Positions 28,008 through 38,618 of a stretch of 64,000 bases of DNA are shown here, piece by piece; position 1 is the stretch's first letter, and each line of letters starts with the position of its first letter. Made by a program: the position numbers and the translations under genes. The notes beneath the pieces were generated by a model that had not been told where the DNA came from, ran no database searches, and worked only from the letters and a program-made list of their open reading frames with translations. Origin of the DNA: Macrococcus equipercicus (GTDB taxonomy: Bacteria > Bacillota > Bacilli > Staphylococcales > Staphylococcaceae); NCBI RefSeq assembly GCF_004359525.2, contig NZ_SCWC02000006.1, positions 1-64,000 of the forward strand, given 5' to 3'.

Positions 28008-28102
28008 GATAAGGACAAATCTAAGGTTAGCAGGGGAGATTTGTCCGTATCCAGGAAAGATAAGGACAAATCCGAAAAAGCGGGAGTACATTTGTCCTTA
28101 TT
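28008..28102. repeat. Duplicated hairpin repeat built on GATAAGGACAAATC
   Basis: Four copies of one ~14-bp motif in alternating orientation: 28008-28021 (+), 28038-28051 (-), 28059-28072 (+, identical to the first) and 28090-28101 (-). Each plus/minus pair is a hairpin, and the two hairpins are offset by exactly 51 bases, as in a tandem duplication whose loops diverged. It sits between the MFS terminator and the NERD-protein gene. Confidence 0.75.
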
Positions 28103-28124
28103 CCCATCAATCCTCTTAAATCTA

Positions 28125-29039
28125 TTATTTGCTGTTCGCAGGTTGATATGTTGTTGCGCGTTTATTACCGTGGGGTACGTAATAGTTCATTAAATAGCGT
28201 CTAATAGTTCGTTCAGAGACAAGTTTTAAACACCAGTCATGGATGGCCGGCACGGAAATAGGTAACTCAGGGAATAAAGTCCTAAAGTCATATAGAGCGA
28301 TGTCCAGAAATTCTCTCGTAGTGAATGTTTTGCCGCAGCGGCAGCGGAAGTTCTTGTTGGTGGCTTTTGAAATGAGCTGGCTGCATGGACAGAAGACACC
28401 TCTTGCAGCCTGCTTATAGTCAAAAATAACGGTCTGTTCATATCTTGAATGAGTCAGTGCGTGTTTCATTAAAGTGCGGTGCAGAGCAGTATGGTCATAG
28501 GACATGGGGACGCGTGAACATTGTTGTAAAAACGGTGTGACGTCATGATACGTCAAGCAGCGATCATCCGGTGTAATGCCGTAAATCTTGCGGTCAGGGT
28601 TTGCGAAGACGTGGTAATAGTAAGTAGAATAGTGCAGGTTGTTTCTCTCAAGCAGCAGCCGGAAAAGTTGTTTCGTCCGTACAGCCTGCTGACTGTATGT
28701 GATGATCTCTACATTTGAATCGAGGAAATAATAAGTGCAATTGCGGCAGATGATATCATGGTTCGTCCATTTAACCTCAAAAATATAAAGCTCGTCATGC
28801 ATGATGATGAGACAGTCAATCTGAAATTCTTTGCCCATCAGAGTGAGGACAAGATCGAAATAAATAATGGCTTCATCACAATTTTCAGCGACTGCACGAG
28901 CAAACCATGTTTCTCCGCGGCTGCCATCCTGGTGTTTTCTGAGTTCCTTTGTTTCATGTTCAGTCAGTCCATGGCGCAGTAATTTCTGCTGCAGCAGGTA
29001 AGCAGTACTATTTTGGGTAAACGGCTTGATGATGTCCAA
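28125..29039 (-). CDS. NERD-domain (nuclease-related) protein with C-terminal Cys cluster
   Basis: A 304-aa protein. The N-terminal half (about 40-165) is a NERD domain: YFDLVLTLMGKEFQIDCLII followed by YIFEVKW, matching the D...ExK-type core of a restriction-endonuclease-like fold. Residues ~215-245 hold CPC...CRC, probably a zinc site, then a helical segment ending with ERTIRRYLMNYYVP, possibly DNA-binding. The start codon is TTG 29039-29037 with AAGGAGG upstream. There is no signal peptide or membrane helix. Nucleic-acid processing is an inference from the fold. Confidence 0.78.
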   Translation of the reverse strand: MDIIKPFTQNSTAYLLQQKLLRHGLTEHETKELRKHQDGSRGETWFARAVAENCDEAIIYFDLVLTLMGKEFQIDCLIIMHDELYIFEVKWTNHDIICRNCTYYFLDSNVEIITYSQQAVRTKQLFRLLLERNNLHYSTYYYHVFANPDRKIYGITPDDRCLTYHDVTPFLQQCSRVPMSYDHTALHRTLMKHALTHSRYEQTVIFDYKQAARGVFCPCSQLISKATNKNFRCRCGKTFTTREFLDIALYDFRTLFPELPISVPAIHDWCLKLVSERTIRRYLMNYYVPHGNKRATTYQPANSK

Positions 29040-29125
29040 TAATGTCCTCCTTCGTCTTCTCTCTTATATTAAAATGGAACGCGGCAACTAAACAGATGAT
29101 AAATTTTTTAACTGCCAAAAATAAC

Positions 29126-29154
29126 TTGCACATTTTGCACCGGCATTTTATAGT
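29126..29154 (+). promoter_or_regulatory. Promoter of the leuS leader
   Basis: -35 TTGCAC (29126-29131), 17-bp spacer, -10 TATAGT (29149-29154). Predicted start about 29161, matching the start of the T-box leader. Confidence 0.6.
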
Positions 29155-29160
29155 AGAGAG

Positions 29161-29356
29161 TAACTGGAGTAGTAACTGAGACGTCATTCTAGAAGAGAGT
29201 CAGTGGTGGTGCGAACTGATAATGATGCCAGCGAACTTGCCGGAGTCTACATAACTGAATCACATTGAGCTGCACTGATAATGACAGTGAATTGCGGGTG
29301 GTACCGCGGTTGTCTATATGACAGTCGTCCCTCTTCCAGGGATGACTGTCTTTATT
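29161..29356 (+). promoter_or_regulatory. T-box leader of leuS (Leu specifier CTT)
   Basis: The T-box core GGGTGGTACCGCG (29296-29308) is followed by a terminator with arms at 29320-29332 and 29338-29350. Stem I shares GAAGAGAGTCAGTGGTG (29192-29208) with the tyrS leader. In the same relative position (GAA-xxx-nCC(T)GG) it has CTT at 29236-29238, a leucine specifier. Uncharged tRNA-Leu should stabilise the antiterminator and turn on leuS. Confidence 0.93.
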
Positions 29357-29376
29357 TATTTTAAGGAGGAAAACAG

Positions 29377-31791
29377 ATGAACTTTAACCATAATGAAATC
29401 GAGAAGAAATGGCAGCAATACTGGGCTGAGAATAAGACATTCAAAACAGAAGATGATTCAACGAAGAAGAAATTCTACGCCCTGGATATGTTTCCATATC
29501 CATCAGGCGCGGGTCTGCACGTCGGACATCCGGAAGGTTATACAGCGACGGATATTATTTCCCGCTTCAAACGCATGCAGGGCTACAATGTCCTTCATCC
29601 GATGGGCTGGGATGCTTTCGGTCTGCCTGCTGAACAGTACGCGATTGATACAGGGAATGACCCTGCTGAATTCACGCTGAAAAATATTCAGACATTCAAA
29701 CGTCAGATTCAGGAGCTCGGCTTCAGCTATGACTGGGACCGTGAAGTCAACACGACGGACCCTGCTTATTATAAATGGACGCAGTGGATCTTCATTCAGC
29801 TCTACAACAAAGGGCTTGCTTATGTTGATGAAGTCCCGGTCAACTGGTGTCCGGCACTTGGTACTGTGCTGTCCAATGAAGAAGTCATTGACGGTGTCTC
29901 AGAGCGGGGCGGCCATCCGGTAGTCCGTAAGCCGATGCGTCAATGGGTGCTGAAAATCACAGAATACGCTGACCGTCTGCTGGAAGACTTAGAGGACCTT
30001 GACTGGCCGGAATCACTGAAAGACATGCAGCGTAACTGGATCGGCCGTTCAGAAGGTGCGGAAGTGACGTTCGCCATCCATGGCACTGACCAAACATTTG
30101 ATGTCTTTACGACTCGTCCTGATACGATCTACGGTGCGACGTACGCAGTCCTTTCACCGGAGCACGCGCTTGTTGAGGCGATCACGACTGATGAACAGCA
30201 TGACGCTATCAAAGCCTATCAGGAGCAGGCCGCGCGTAAGTCCGACCTTGAACGGACGGACCTTGCTAAAGATAAATCAGGTGTCTTCACAGGTGCTTAT
30301 GCTATCAATCCGTTTACGCAGCAGGAGATGCCGATCTGGATTTCAGATTACGTTCTTGCTTCTTACGGTACAGGCGCTATTATGGCGGTGCCGGCTCACG
30401 ACGAACGCGATTATGACTTCGCCAAGCAGTTCGGTCTTGACATCATTCCAGTGCTTGAAGGCGGCGATATCACACAGGAAGCCTTCACAGGTGACAGCCC
30501 GCACATCAACTCAGGTGAACTGGACGGGCTGAACAAGGAAGACGGCATCTCTAAAGCAATCGAGATGCTGGAAGCTAAAAACATCGGCACGAAAAAAGTC
30601 AGCTATAAACTGCGCGACTGGCTGTTCTCACGTCAGCGTTACTGGGGTGAACCGATTCCAGTCATCACATGGGAAGATGGCACGATGACGACTGTACCGG
30701 AAGACGAGCTGCCGCTCATGCTGCCGAAAACAGATAAAATCAAGCCATCAGGTACAGGAGAATCACCGCTTGCGGTCATTGAAGACTTTGTCAATGTCAC
30801 TGACCCTGTAACAGGCATGACAGGCCGCCGCGAAACGAATACTATGCCGCAATGGGCAGGCAGCTGCTGGTATTACATCCGCTATATCGACCCGCATAAT
30901 GATGAGATGATCGCAGATCCGAAGAAACTTGAGGAATGGCTGCCGGTCGACTTGTACATCGGCGGGGCGGAGCACGCGGTGCTGCATTTACTGTACGCAC
31001 GTTTCTGGCATAAAGTACTGTATGACATCGGTGTTGTGACAACGAAAGAACCGTTCCAGAAGCTTGTCAATCAGGGAATGATCCTCGGTGAGGGGAACGA
31101 GAAGATGAGCAAGTCAAAAGGCAACGTCGTCAATCCTGATGATATCGTCAACTCACATGGTGCTGATACGCTGCGTCTTTATGAGATGTTCATGGGACCG
31201 CTTGAAGCATCCATTGCCTGGAATACGACAGGCGTCGACGGTGCCCGTCGATTCCTTGACCGTGTTTACCGTCTGTTGATCACTGAGCAGGGCACGGTGT
31301 CCGCTAAAGTGACGGCAGACGCTGCACCGGCGCTTGATAAAGTCTATAATCAGACTGTTAAAAAAGTGACGGAAGACTACGAGACACTCGGCTTCAATAC
31401 TGCGATTTCTCAGCTGATGGTGTTCATCAATGAATGCTATAAGCAGGAGCAGCTCAACGTCCGTTATGTCGAAGGATTCGTGAAGATGCTGGCACCGATT
31501 GCGCCGCACATCGCAGAAGAGCTGTGGCAGAAGCTGGGTCATACAGAGACGATCACTTATGCAGAGTGGCCGACTTATGATGAAAGCAAGCTCGTGGATG
31601 ATGAAGTGGAGATTGTCATTCAAGTGAACGGCAAAATGAAACTTAAAAAACTGATCGCCAAAGACACGGCGAAAGAAACGATGGAAGCACTGGCGCTAGA
31701 AGAGCAGGAGATTAAAGCAGCGATTGACGGTAAGACAGTGCGCAAAGTCATTGCAGTACCTAATAAATTAGTCAATATCGTGGCGAACTAG
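29377..31791 (+). CDS. leuS: Leucyl-tRNA synthetase LeuS
   Basis: An 804-aa class I aminoacyl-tRNA synthetase. The HIGH box appears as HVGH (residues 48-51) and the KMSKS loop is at 576-580; a CP1 editing domain lies between (about 225-415; [12 protein letters not shown]). Length fits bacterial LeuS. The ATG follows AAGGAGG after the T-box terminator, and the gene is followed 8 bases later by a rhodanese gene on the same strand. Confidence 0.97.
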   Translation: MNFNHNEIEKKWQQYWAENKTFKTEDDSTKKKFYALDMFPYPSGAGLHVGHPEGYTATDIISRFKRMQGYNVLHPMGWDAFGLPAEQYAIDTGNDPAEFTLKNIQTFKRQIQELGFSYDWDREVNTTDPAYYKWTQWIFIQLYNKGLAYVDEVPVNWCPALGTVLSNEEVIDGVSERGGHPVVRKPMRQWVLKITEYADRLLEDLEDLDWPESLKDMQRNWIGRSEGAEVTFAIHGTDQTFDVFTTRPDTIYGATYAVLSPEHALVEAITTDEQHDAIKAYQEQAARKSDLERTDLAKDKSGVFTGAYAINPFTQQEMPIWISDYVLASYGTGAIMAVPAHDERDYDFAKQFGLDIIPVLEGGDITQEAFTGDSPHINSGELDGLNKEDGISKAIEMLEAKNIGTKKVSYKLRDWLFSRQRYWGEPIPVITWEDGTMTTVPEDELPLMLPKTDKIKPSGTGESPLAVIEDFVNVTDPVTGMTGRRETNTMPQWAGSCWYYIRYIDPHNDEMIADPKKLEEWLPVDLYIGGAEHAVLHLLYARFWHKVLYDIGVVTTKEPFQKLVNQGMILGEGNEKMSKSKGNVVNPDDIVNSHGADTLRLYEMFMGPLEASIAWNTTGVDGARRFLDRVYRLLITEQGTVSAKVTADAAPALDKVYNQTVKKVTEDYETLGFNTAISQLMVFINECYKQEQLNVRYVEGFVKMLAPIAPHIAEELWQKLGHTETITYAEWPTYDESKLVDDEVEIVIQVNGKMKLKKLIAKDTAKETMEALALEEQEIKAAIDGKTVRKVIAVPNKLVNIVAN

Positions 31792-31799
31792 GAGGATTT

Positions 31800-32090
31800 A
31801 TGACTTACGAAATTACAGCCGGTGAACTCATAAGGAAACTGGAACAAGGCGAGATTCCTAATATCATTGACATTCGTGAAGATTTTGAAGTGCAGATGGG
31901 GATGCTGGATGCAGCTGTCCACATTCCAATGAATGAAATTCCGGATAATATGCATACGCTGAAAGTGAATGAACCTTATTATATTTTATGCGCGCATGGT
32001 ATTAGAAGCGAGAAAGTCACCGAGTATTTAAGAGAGCATGATTTCAACGCTTATAATGTCATCGGCGGCATGGCAGCGATTACGCGATAA
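31800..32090 (+). CDS. Rhodanese-like domain protein
   Basis: A single rhodanese domain of 96 aa. IIDIREDFEVQMGMLDAAVHIPMNEIP (about 22-48) is the usual N-terminal part. The active-site Cys is in ILCAHGIRSEKV (about residues 60-71), giving a loop compatible with sulfur transfer. The start follows TAGGAGG, 8 bases after leuS, so it is probably co-transcribed; a link to tRNA thiolation is speculative. Confidence 0.85.
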   Translation: MTYEITAGELIRKLEQGEIPNIIDIREDFEVQMGMLDAAVHIPMNEIPDNMHTLKVNEPYYILCAHGIRSEKVTEYLREHDFNAYNVIGGMAAITR

Positions 32091-32135
32091 AAACAAAGCG
32101 ATGAGTGGGGACTGTCCTCACTCATCGCTTTGTTT
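32091..32135. terminator. Strong bidirectional terminator
   Basis: A near-perfect ~20-bp hairpin, AAACAAAGCGATGAGTG through its complement ending CTTTGTTT (32091-32135), between the convergent rhodanese and flavoprotein genes. Confidence 0.85.
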
Positions 32136-32139
32136 ATCA

Positions 32140-33399
32140 TTATAGTTGAGTCGCTGTCCGGCAGTTAAAACCTGCCACGTAGCCGGTGACGAGTGCACTT
32201 GTAATATTATAGCCGCCGGTATAGCCATGAATATCGAGCACTTCCCCGCAGAAGTACAAGTTATCATGGAGCTTTGACTGCATCATCGACGGGACAATTT
32301 CTTTGACCGACACACCGCCTCCTGTGACGAATGCTTTATCAATCGACAATGTGCCGTTCACGGTAAAGGTGAAGTTTTTGAGCAGTTCAATGAACCGGGC
32401 GAGCGCTTCTTTCTTCACATGATGCGCTGTTAAGTCAAGGTTGACGCCGGCCTGCTCCAGTAGAAAGAGCAGCCAGCGTTCCTGCATCAGTCCTTTCAGG
32501 CTGTTCTTCAGCGCTTTGTCCGGCATGCTGGTTAAGAGCTGGTCGATACGCTGCGTTAATTCATGCAGTGACACAGCCGGGAAGCTGTCGATGGTCATGT
32601 TGATCTCCTGCTTCTTCTGACGCTCTTGTTCTTTGTAGACAAACTGTGAGCAGCGCAGTGCAGCCGGACCGGATATACCGAAATGGGTGAACAGCATATC
32701 CATCTGATGTGTCACAGCCGGCCTGCCGTTTTTCTTCAGCACACTTAAGGCGACATTCTGCAGGCTCAGTCCCTGCAGCACCTTAGATTTAATAAAAGGT
32801 TCCCGCGAAGTGATCGGTACTTCAGTCGGGAACAAGTCCGTGATCGTATGCCCGGCCTGCTGAGCAAAAATATAGCCGTCACCGGTCGAGCCGGTCTGCG
32901 GCACACTTTTACCGCCTGTTGCGATGATGACTTGTGCCGCCTTGATATCTTCTCCAGCTGCTTTAACGCCGATGATCCGGCCGTCGTCAAACAGCAGTGA
33001 CTCTACTTTGACATCGGTTCTGATGTCGACTTTATTGTCTTTCAAGTGAGTGAGCAGTGTATTCACTACGTCTTTCGCATTGTTCGATACCGGGAACATA
33101 CGGCCGTGGTCTTCTTCTTTCAGTTTGACACTGCGTGATTCGAAGTACTGGATAATACTTTCGTTGTCAAATGTATTGAAGGCGCTGTAAAGAAAGCGGC
33201 CGTTGCCCGGAATATGTTTGATGATCTCTTCATAAGGCAGCCGGTTGGTGACGTTGCAGCGGCCGCCGCCGGAGATCTGGAGTTTGCGGCCGAGCTGATT
33301 CTTCTTGTCGATCAGCAGCACCCGGTCGCCGGATTCACTTGCACTGATGGCAGCCATCAGCCCGCTTGGACCGCCGCCGATTACAATTGTCTGATACAT
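32140..33399 (-). CDS. HI0933/YtfP-type flavoprotein (NAD(P)/FAD-dependent oxidoreductase)
   Basis: A 419-aa flavoprotein of the HI0933-like (BaiN/YhiN) family: N-terminal GGGPSG dinucleotide motif (residues 8-13), [15 protein letters not shown] (about 38-52) and [17 protein letters not shown] (about 160-176), and the C-terminal [21 protein letters not shown] block that binds FAD. These are family hallmarks; the physiological substrate is unknown. The start follows AAAAGGAGA. Confidence 0.88.
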   Translation of the reverse strand: MYQTIVIGGGPSGLMAAISASESGDRVLLIDKKNQLGRKLQISGGGRCNVTNRLPYEEIIKHIPGNGRFLYSAFNTFDNESIIQYFESRSVKLKEEDHGRMFPVSNNAKDVVNTLLTHLKDNKVDIRTDVKVESLLFDDGRIIGVKAAGEDIKAAQVIIATGGKSVPQTGSTGDGYIFAQQAGHTITDLFPTEVPITSREPFIKSKVLQGLSLQNVALSVLKKNGRPAVTHQMDMLFTHFGISGPAALRCSQFVYKEQERQKKQEINMTIDSFPAVSLHELTQRIDQLLTSMPDKALKNSLKGLMQERWLLFLLEQAGVNLDLTAHHVKKEALARFIELLKNFTFTVNGTLSIDKAFVTGGGVSVKEIVPSMMQSKLHDNLYFCGEVLDIHGYTGGYNITSALVTGYVAGFNCRTATQL

Positions 33400-33501
33400 A
33401 AAGTTCTCCTTTTCATTATGTTATTGATATAAAAGTAGTGTATCGCAACTAAAGATGATAAGATATCTTTAGTTTAAATCTAGAAAGTTAGGGATGAAAA
33501 T

Positions 33502-35142
33502 ATGTCACAAAGTAGTTCGCTGGTCCGCAGTACATTCATACTGACCGCCAGTATATTCATTACAAAGATCCTCGGGATATTGTACGTTATCCCATTCTAC
33601 GCCATCATCGGCGGAGAAAGAAATCTTGCCCCGTACAACTATGCCTATAATCCTTATACGGTTATGCTCGTTGTTGCCGGTGCAGGTGTTCCGCTTGCTG
33701 TCGCCAAATATGTCTCGAAGTACAATGCGATAGGTGCTTATAAAGTCAGCCAGAAGCTGTACAAATCAAGCCTTATCGTCATGTCGCTGACCGGCCTTCT
33801 TGGTTTTATCATTTTATATTTACTGGCGCCGACCATTGCAGAAGCAACACTTGCTAAGCATAGTACAGCGGCCGGCAGCAATTCATGGAATACAGGAGAT
33901 ATCACTGAGATCATCCGCGTCATTTCTGTCGCTGTTATTTTCATACCGTTTCTTGCAACATTCAGAGGGATTTTCCAGGGCTATGATTCAATGGGCCCGA
34001 CTGCTGTCTCTACAGTCATCGAACAAGTTGCCCGTATCGTCTTTCTTCTCGGCGGTGCGTTAATCGTCATCAAATACATGGGGAAAAATATTCTGCTGGC
34101 AAACGAAGTCGCAACATTCGCGGCTGCTATCGGTGCAGTTTTTGCATTGTTGACGCTGTGGTACTACTGGCGTAAAAGAAAGCCGCATATTGAGCGGATG
34201 ATTGAGAATGATCATACTCATACGACGGTCAGCTACCGCGCAATGTATAAAGAGATACTGCTTTACAGTGTGCCGTTCGTCATTGTCAGTCTTTGTTTCC
34301 CGCTTTACTTGATTATCGATCAGTTCACACACAACAAAGGTCTTGATATAGCGGGCGTACCTGCAGAAATGCACGATCCGCTGCTGACCATGCTGAACTT
34401 AACGACAAATAAACTCGTCATGATCCCGACATCACTTGCTTCTGGTTTTGCGATCAGCCTTGTACCGGCGATTACCCGCGCTCATGCTTCCGGGCAGATC
34501 CGGGCGATGCATCATCAGATCAGAACGTCTCTTGGCCTGCTCATGTTTCTGACGGTACCAGCGTCACTAGGTATCATGGTACTTGCGGCACCGCTTTATA
34601 CGTCATTCTATAGCTTCGACGCAGCAGCCAACCATATTCTCTACTTCTATGCACCAGTCGGCATTTTAATTGCATTACTATCAGTGACCTCTGCCATGCT
34701 GCAAGGTATTGATAAACAGGCGATGACCGTCTGGATTGTTATCGGTTCACTGGTGATTAAGGCGTTGATCAATCTGCCGCTGATTGTGATGTTCCATACA
34801 GTGGGCGCTGTGTTCGGCACAGCAATCGCTCTGACCGCTGCAATTATTTGCAATCTTTTAGTCATCAAAAAGTATGCCCGTTTCAAATTCAGCTCGACTT
34901 TCACAGAGATGTCTCAAATACTGCTCTACAGTCTGCTGATGGTCTTTGCAGTGGAACTCGTCTACCTTGTCCTGATTCATTTTATGAGCGTCGCGAATAA
35001 ATTCGAAGCGCTGCTGATTGTCATCATCTGTGCCGTGATCGGCGCACTGGTCTACGGTTATATTTCCTTGAGATCAGGACTGGCAGAAAGATATCTCGGT
35101 GCCCGTGTTGCGAAACTCAGCCGCAAAGTAGGACGTGCATGA
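33502..35142 (+). CDS. murJ: Lipid II flippase MurJ-type (MOP superfamily)
   Basis: A 546-aa polytopic membrane protein of the SpoVB/YtgP polysaccharide-export family, with about 14 transmembrane helices. In S. aureus the protein encoded near leuS serves as the lipid II flippase, and gene order here agrees as I recall it. Charged residues within helices and loops (for example RGIFQGYDSMGPTA, about 155-168) are typical. The ribosome binding site is weak (GGGATGAAAATATG). It overlaps the next gene by four bases. Confidence 0.85.
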   Translation: MSQSSSLVRSTFILTASIFITKILGILYVIPFYAIIGGERNLAPYNYAYNPYTVMLVVAGAGVPLAVAKYVSKYNAIGAYKVSQKLYKSSLIVMSLTGLLGFIILYLLAPTIAEATLAKHSTAAGSNSWNTGDITEIIRVISVAVIFIPFLATFRGIFQGYDSMGPTAVSTVIEQVARIVFLLGGALIVIKYMGKNILLANEVATFAAAIGAVFALLTLWYYWRKRKPHIERMIENDHTHTTVSYRAMYKEILLYSVPFVIVSLCFPLYLIIDQFTHNKGLDIAGVPAEMHDPLLTMLNLTTNKLVMIPTSLASGFAISLVPAITRAHASGQIRAMHHQIRTSLGLLMFLTVPASLGIMVLAAPLYTSFYSFDAAANHILYFYAPVGILIALLSVTSAMLQGIDKQAMTVWIVIGSLVIKALINLPLIVMFHTVGAVFGTAIALTAAIICNLLVIKKYARFKFSSTFTEMSQILLYSLLMVFAVELVYLVLIHFMSVANKFEALLIVIICAVIGALVYGYISLRSGLAERYLGARVAKLSRKVGRA

Positions 35143-35846
35143 GATTAGACAAGTTTCTGGCCAATGCCGGCTGCGGCACCCGCACGGAAGTAAAACAGCT
35201 CATCAAAAAAGGGCGGGTCACAGTAAACGGTGAGACAGTTAAGAAAGCTGATATGAAGATAGACCATGCTGCCGGCACTGTGGCTGTTAACGGTGAGGTC
35301 GTGCTCTATGAGCCTGTTGTCTATTTAATGCTGAATAAACCACAGGGCGTCATCAGCGCGACCGAAGATGCGCGGCATGATACAGTCGTTGACTTGCTGC
35401 CCGATTACCGGCACTATGACCTGCACCCGGTCGGCAGGCTGGACAAAGATACGGAAGGGCTGCTTATACTGACAAATGACGGGCAGTTCAGCCACGAAGT
35501 GCTCAGTCCGAGGAAACACGTCGACAAAACGTATTACGCGAGAATTGACGGACGTGTCACAGCCGAGACAATCACACAGTTCAATGAAGGTCTTATACTG
35601 GATGACGGCTATAAAACGATGCCTGCCCGGTTGAAGATAGTGACGTCCGGTGGTATAAGTGAAGTCGAAGTGACGATTCAGGAAGGTAAGTTTCATCAAG
35701 TAAAGCGTATGTTCAGTGCAGTCGGTATGACCGTCAGCTACTTACAACGTATCCAGATGGGCGGCCTGCCGCTTGACCGCTCGCTTCAGCCCGGCCAGTA
35801 CAAATTGCTGACGGCTGAGGATATAAATCGGGTGAAAAATAAATAA
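35139..35846 (+). CDS. Pseudouridine synthase, RluB/RsuA family
   Basis: A 235-aa pseudouridine synthase: N-terminal S4 domain (MRLDKFLANAGCGTR, 1-~60) and catalytic domain with the Asp in GRLDKDTEGLLILTNDG (about residues 99-115). It isomerises a uridine in ribosomal RNA; whether 16S or 23S cannot be told. The ATG overlaps the murJ stop (ATGA), so translation is coupled. Confidence 0.9.
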   Translation: MRLDKFLANAGCGTRTEVKQLIKKGRVTVNGETVKKADMKIDHAAGTVAVNGEVVLYEPVVYLMLNKPQGVISATEDARHDTVVDLLPDYRHYDLHPVGRLDKDTEGLLILTNDGQFSHEVLSPRKHVDKTYYARIDGRVTAETITQFNEGLILDDGYKTMPARLKIVTSGGISEVEVTIQEGKFHQVKRMFSAVGMTVSYLQRIQMGGLPLDRSLQPGQYKLLTAEDINRVKNK

Positions 35847-35850
35847 GAGC

Positions 35851-35875
35851 GTTTAGCAGTTCGATGTAAGGGTAT
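35851..35875 (+). promoter_or_regulatory. SigB-type promoter of the 35913 gene
   Basis: GTTTAG (35851-35856), 13-base spacer, GGGTAT (35870-35875), matching the general-stress sigma factor consensus GTTT-N13/15-GGGWAW. It lies 37 bases before the start codon and just after the preceding stop. Confidence 0.75.
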
Positions 35876-35912
35876 ATTTAATTTATAAATCTTACAGACG
35901 AGGTGTTTGACT

Positions 35913-36236
35913 ATGGCAAAACAGGCAGGTTTATTAAGAGCGGCATTAGTTATCGGAGGTACTGCAGCGGCAGCTTACTTCTCTAAAAAAGAAAATTTAG
36001 ACCGTTTACTGAACAAATCAGAGAAAGCAAACGGTGATTCACCCGGCGTTAAACCGACATTGACAGAAAAAGTTAAAGCAGCGGCAGCGAATGCTGTTAA
36101 AAGCGATAACAATGTCAACAACGACCGTTTCCCGAAAACTCAGCGCGACACACATGAACAAGTTGCAACTTTCGACGATGAAGGTGGCGGCGGTGTCAAC
36201 AATGTTCATACAGTGCACGACCGCAGTCGTTTATAA
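35913..36236 (+). CDS. Predicted SigB-dependent small protein, 107 aa
   Basis: Begins MAKQAGLLRAALVIGGTAAAAYFS, a hydrophobic Ala-rich helix that could be a membrane anchor, followed by a Lys/Asn-rich, probably disordered tail, as in YtxH-like stress proteins. ATG 35913 follows GAGGTG. The upstream SigB-type promoter points to the general stress response. The family is otherwise unknown. Confidence 0.7.
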   Translation: MAKQAGLLRAALVIGGTAAAAYFSKKENLDRLLNKSEKANGDSPGVKPTLTEKVKAAAANAVKSDNNVNNDRFPKTQRDTHEQVATFDDEGGGGVNNVHTVHDRSRL

Positions 36237-36247
36237 TTAATTTCTTT

Positions 36248-36273
36248 GCTGCCTGTTACAGGCAGCTTTTTTT
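36248..36273 (+). terminator. Terminator of the 35913 gene
   Basis: GCTGCCTG (36248-36255) and CAGGCAGC (36259-36266) around TTA, followed by seven T. Confidence 0.85.
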
Positions 36274-36337
36274 ATTGTGCTTTTCAAATCACTGATCGTT
36301 GCTGTAAGATAGAAGTATTGAAGATAGGGGGATTTAT

Positions 36338-37750
36338 ATGATGTGGAGAGAGAAAGTAGCAGAATATGAACAGGCAATTATAGAAGACTTAAAAGGGCTT
36401 CTTGCCATCAACAGTGTCAGAGATGACAGCCTGATGACAACAGCAGCACCGGTCGGTCCGGGGCCCCGGGAAGCGCTGGAATATATGTACAAGCTTGCTG
36501 AACGTGACGGCTTCAAATCAGTCGATGTCGATCATATCGCAGGGCGCATTGAAATGGGGAAAGGCAGCGAACTGTTCGGTATTTTATGCCATGTGGACGT
36601 TGTACCGCCGGGAAGCGGCTGGGACACAGATCCATTTGACCCTGTAGAGACAGAAGACCGGATTATTGCACGCGGCACACTCGACGATAAAGGGCCGACC
36701 ATTGCGGCTTACTATGCGGTGAAGATTCTGACGGACATGAATGCAGACTTCAAGAAGCGGATTCATCTGATCGTCGGTACGGATGAGGAGTCGGGATGGA
36801 TGTGTACCGACCGTTACTTCCAGACTGAAGAGATGCCTGACCTCGGGATCGCACCGGATGCGGACTTCCCGCTCATTCACGGCGAGAAAGGGATTACAAC
36901 GTTCGATATCATTCAGAACAGCGCTAAAGAAGATGTGACTGCACCTGAAGTCGAACTGAAGGCGTTGAATGCCGGTGAACGTTACAACATGGTGCCTGAC
37001 TTCGCTGAAGCAAAACTTCTTGTCAGAGAAAAGATGGATTATGTGCTGCAATCGTTCAATAATTATTTGAATGACCATCAGCTGACAGGGAAGACGACTG
37101 TCGACAACGGCAGCCTGCTGGTTCAGATTGAAGGGAAATCAGTGCACGGCATGGATCCGTCTATCGGTGTCAACGCGGGACTGTTCCTTGTGAATTTCCT
37201 GAATACGTTAGCGCTTGACGAGAAAGCGAAAGCGTTTGTTGCACTCGGCGACCGCTATTTATTTGATTCTCATTTCGGTGAGAAGATGGGCATGGCATTT
37301 GAAGATGCTGAAATGGGTAAAGTGACGACTAATATCGGTGTCATCAGCTATACGGATATTGACGGCGGTCATTACGGCATTAACCTGCGCTATCCGACAG
37401 GGTTTGACTTTACATCAGAAATTGCCGGCTTCACTGATAAAATTAAAGGTGACGGCTTTGATATTGTTGTCAACACGCACCAGCAACCTCATTACGTCGA
37501 TAAAAACGATCCGTTCATCCAGAAACTGCTGACAGCCTACCGCAATCAGACAGGTGATATGACGGAGCCATACACAATCGGCGGCGGAACTTATGCACGT
37601 AACCTCGAAAAAGGGGTGGCATTCGGTGCCATGTTCAAAGACTCAGTCGATTTAATGCATCAGAAAAATGAATATATGACGAAAAAACAGCTCTTTGATG
37701 CGACCGCTATTTATCTGGAAGCGATTCATGCGGTCTGTGTGGAGGAGTGA
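36338..37750 (+). CDS. pepV: Dipeptidase PepV
   Basis: A 470-aa M20-family zinc dipeptidase. Zinc ligands are visible: His in [10 protein letters not shown] (about residues 86-95), Asp in GTLDDKGP, and the catalytic Glu pair in GTDEESGW (about 149-156). It would cleave a range of dipeptides in the cytoplasm and, in S. aureus, PepV affects lysine/alanine incorporation in the wall. The start follows GGGGGA. It precedes dat in an apparent operon, 2 bases apart. Confidence 0.92.
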   Translation: MMWREKVAEYEQAIIEDLKGLLAINSVRDDSLMTTAAPVGPGPREALEYMYKLAERDGFKSVDVDHIAGRIEMGKGSELFGILCHVDVVPPGSGWDTDPFDPVETEDRIIARGTLDDKGPTIAAYYAVKILTDMNADFKKRIHLIVGTDEESGWMCTDRYFQTEEMPDLGIAPDADFPLIHGEKGITTFDIIQNSAKEDVTAPEVELKALNAGERYNMVPDFAEAKLLVREKMDYVLQSFNNYLNDHQLTGKTTVDNGSLLVQIEGKSVHGMDPSIGVNAGLFLVNFLNTLALDEKAKAFVALGDRYLFDSHFGEKMGMAFEDAEMGKVTTNIGVISYTDIDGGHYGINLRYPTGFDFTSEIAGFTDKIKGDGFDIVVNTHQQPHYVDKNDPFIQKLLTAYRNQTGDMTEPYTIGGGTYARNLEKGVAFGAMFKDSVDLMHQKNEYMTKKQLFDATAIYLEAIHAVCVEE

Positions 37751-37752
37751 CA

Positions 37753-38586
37753 ATGACAATCATTTATTACAACGGTGAGTTCCGTGATGATCAAGTGACC
37801 CTTGACTATAACGACCGCGGCTATCAGTTCGGCGATGGAATTTATGAAGTGGTCAGAGTGTATGACGGCAGACTGTTCACGGCGCGCGAGCACTTTGAAC
37901 GGTTAGTCCGCAGTGCCGGTGAGATTTTGATCACTGCACCGAAAACTGTTGATGAATACATTGAAATCTGCGAGCAGCTGATCGAGAAGAATCAGCTGGC
38001 TGACGGCAATATCTATATTCAAGTGACGCGCGGTGTCGCTGTACGTAACCATGCATTTCCAGAACATGCTGAACCGGTCACTTTAATGTATACGTACGAA
38101 GCAGGACGGCCGCTCAAGGGGATGCAGGACGGTGTCAAAGTCATCACGGCTGAAGATATCCGCTGGCTGCGCTGTGACATTAAAAGCTTGAATCTGCTCG
38201 GTAATGTGCTGAACAAGGAGAAAGCTGTCCGGGCCGGGGCAGTGGAAGCTGTGCAGATTAGAGATGGCGTTGTCACTGAAGGTGCTTCAAGCAATGTCTA
38301 CATCATTAAAGACGGCACGATTTACACGCATCCAGCAAACAACTTGATTTTGAATGGTATCACCCGCCAAGTGATCAAAGAATGTGCAGAGGAACTACTC
38401 ATCCCGTTCCACGAAGAGACGTTCGGACCGGATGAACTGCTGGCAGCTGATGAAGTGTTCATCTCGAGTACGACACTTGAAGTGACACCGGTAGTCCAGG
38501 TGGATGAGAAAGTCATCGGCGGACCGGGTCCCGTTGCCCGGAAACTGCAGCAGGCGTTTGATGAGAAAATTCAGACAGGAAGATAA
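37753..38586 (+). CDS. dat: D-alanine aminotransferase Dat
   Basis: A 277-aa class IV PLP aminotransferase. The PLP lysine is likely in CDIKSLNLL (about residues 140-148), with the N-terminal YNDRGYQFGDGIYEVVR segment typical of D-amino acid transaminases. It interconverts D-alanine and D-glutamate for cell-wall synthesis. ATG 37753 has GGAGGAG upstream. The pepV-dat pair is conserved in staphylococci, linking both to wall peptide supply. Confidence 0.92.
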   Translation: MTIIYYNGEFRDDQVTLDYNDRGYQFGDGIYEVVRVYDGRLFTAREHFERLVRSAGEILITAPKTVDEYIEICEQLIEKNQLADGNIYIQVTRGVAVRNHAFPEHAEPVTLMYTYEAGRPLKGMQDGVKVITAEDIRWLRCDIKSLNLLGNVLNKEKAVRAGAVEAVQIRDGVVTEGASSNVYIIKDGTIYTHPANNLILNGITRQVIKECAEELLIPFHEETFGPDELLAADEVFISSTTLEVTPVVQVDEKVIGGPGPVARKLQQAFDEKIQTGR

Positions 38587-38618
38587 GACTTCCACTGGAC
38601 CGGGGCTGGAAGGGTCTT

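Noticed and set aside
28008-28102. Possible CRISPR fragment
   Set aside because: Copies alternate in orientation and form hairpins, unlike direct CRISPR repeats, and no cas gene is near.
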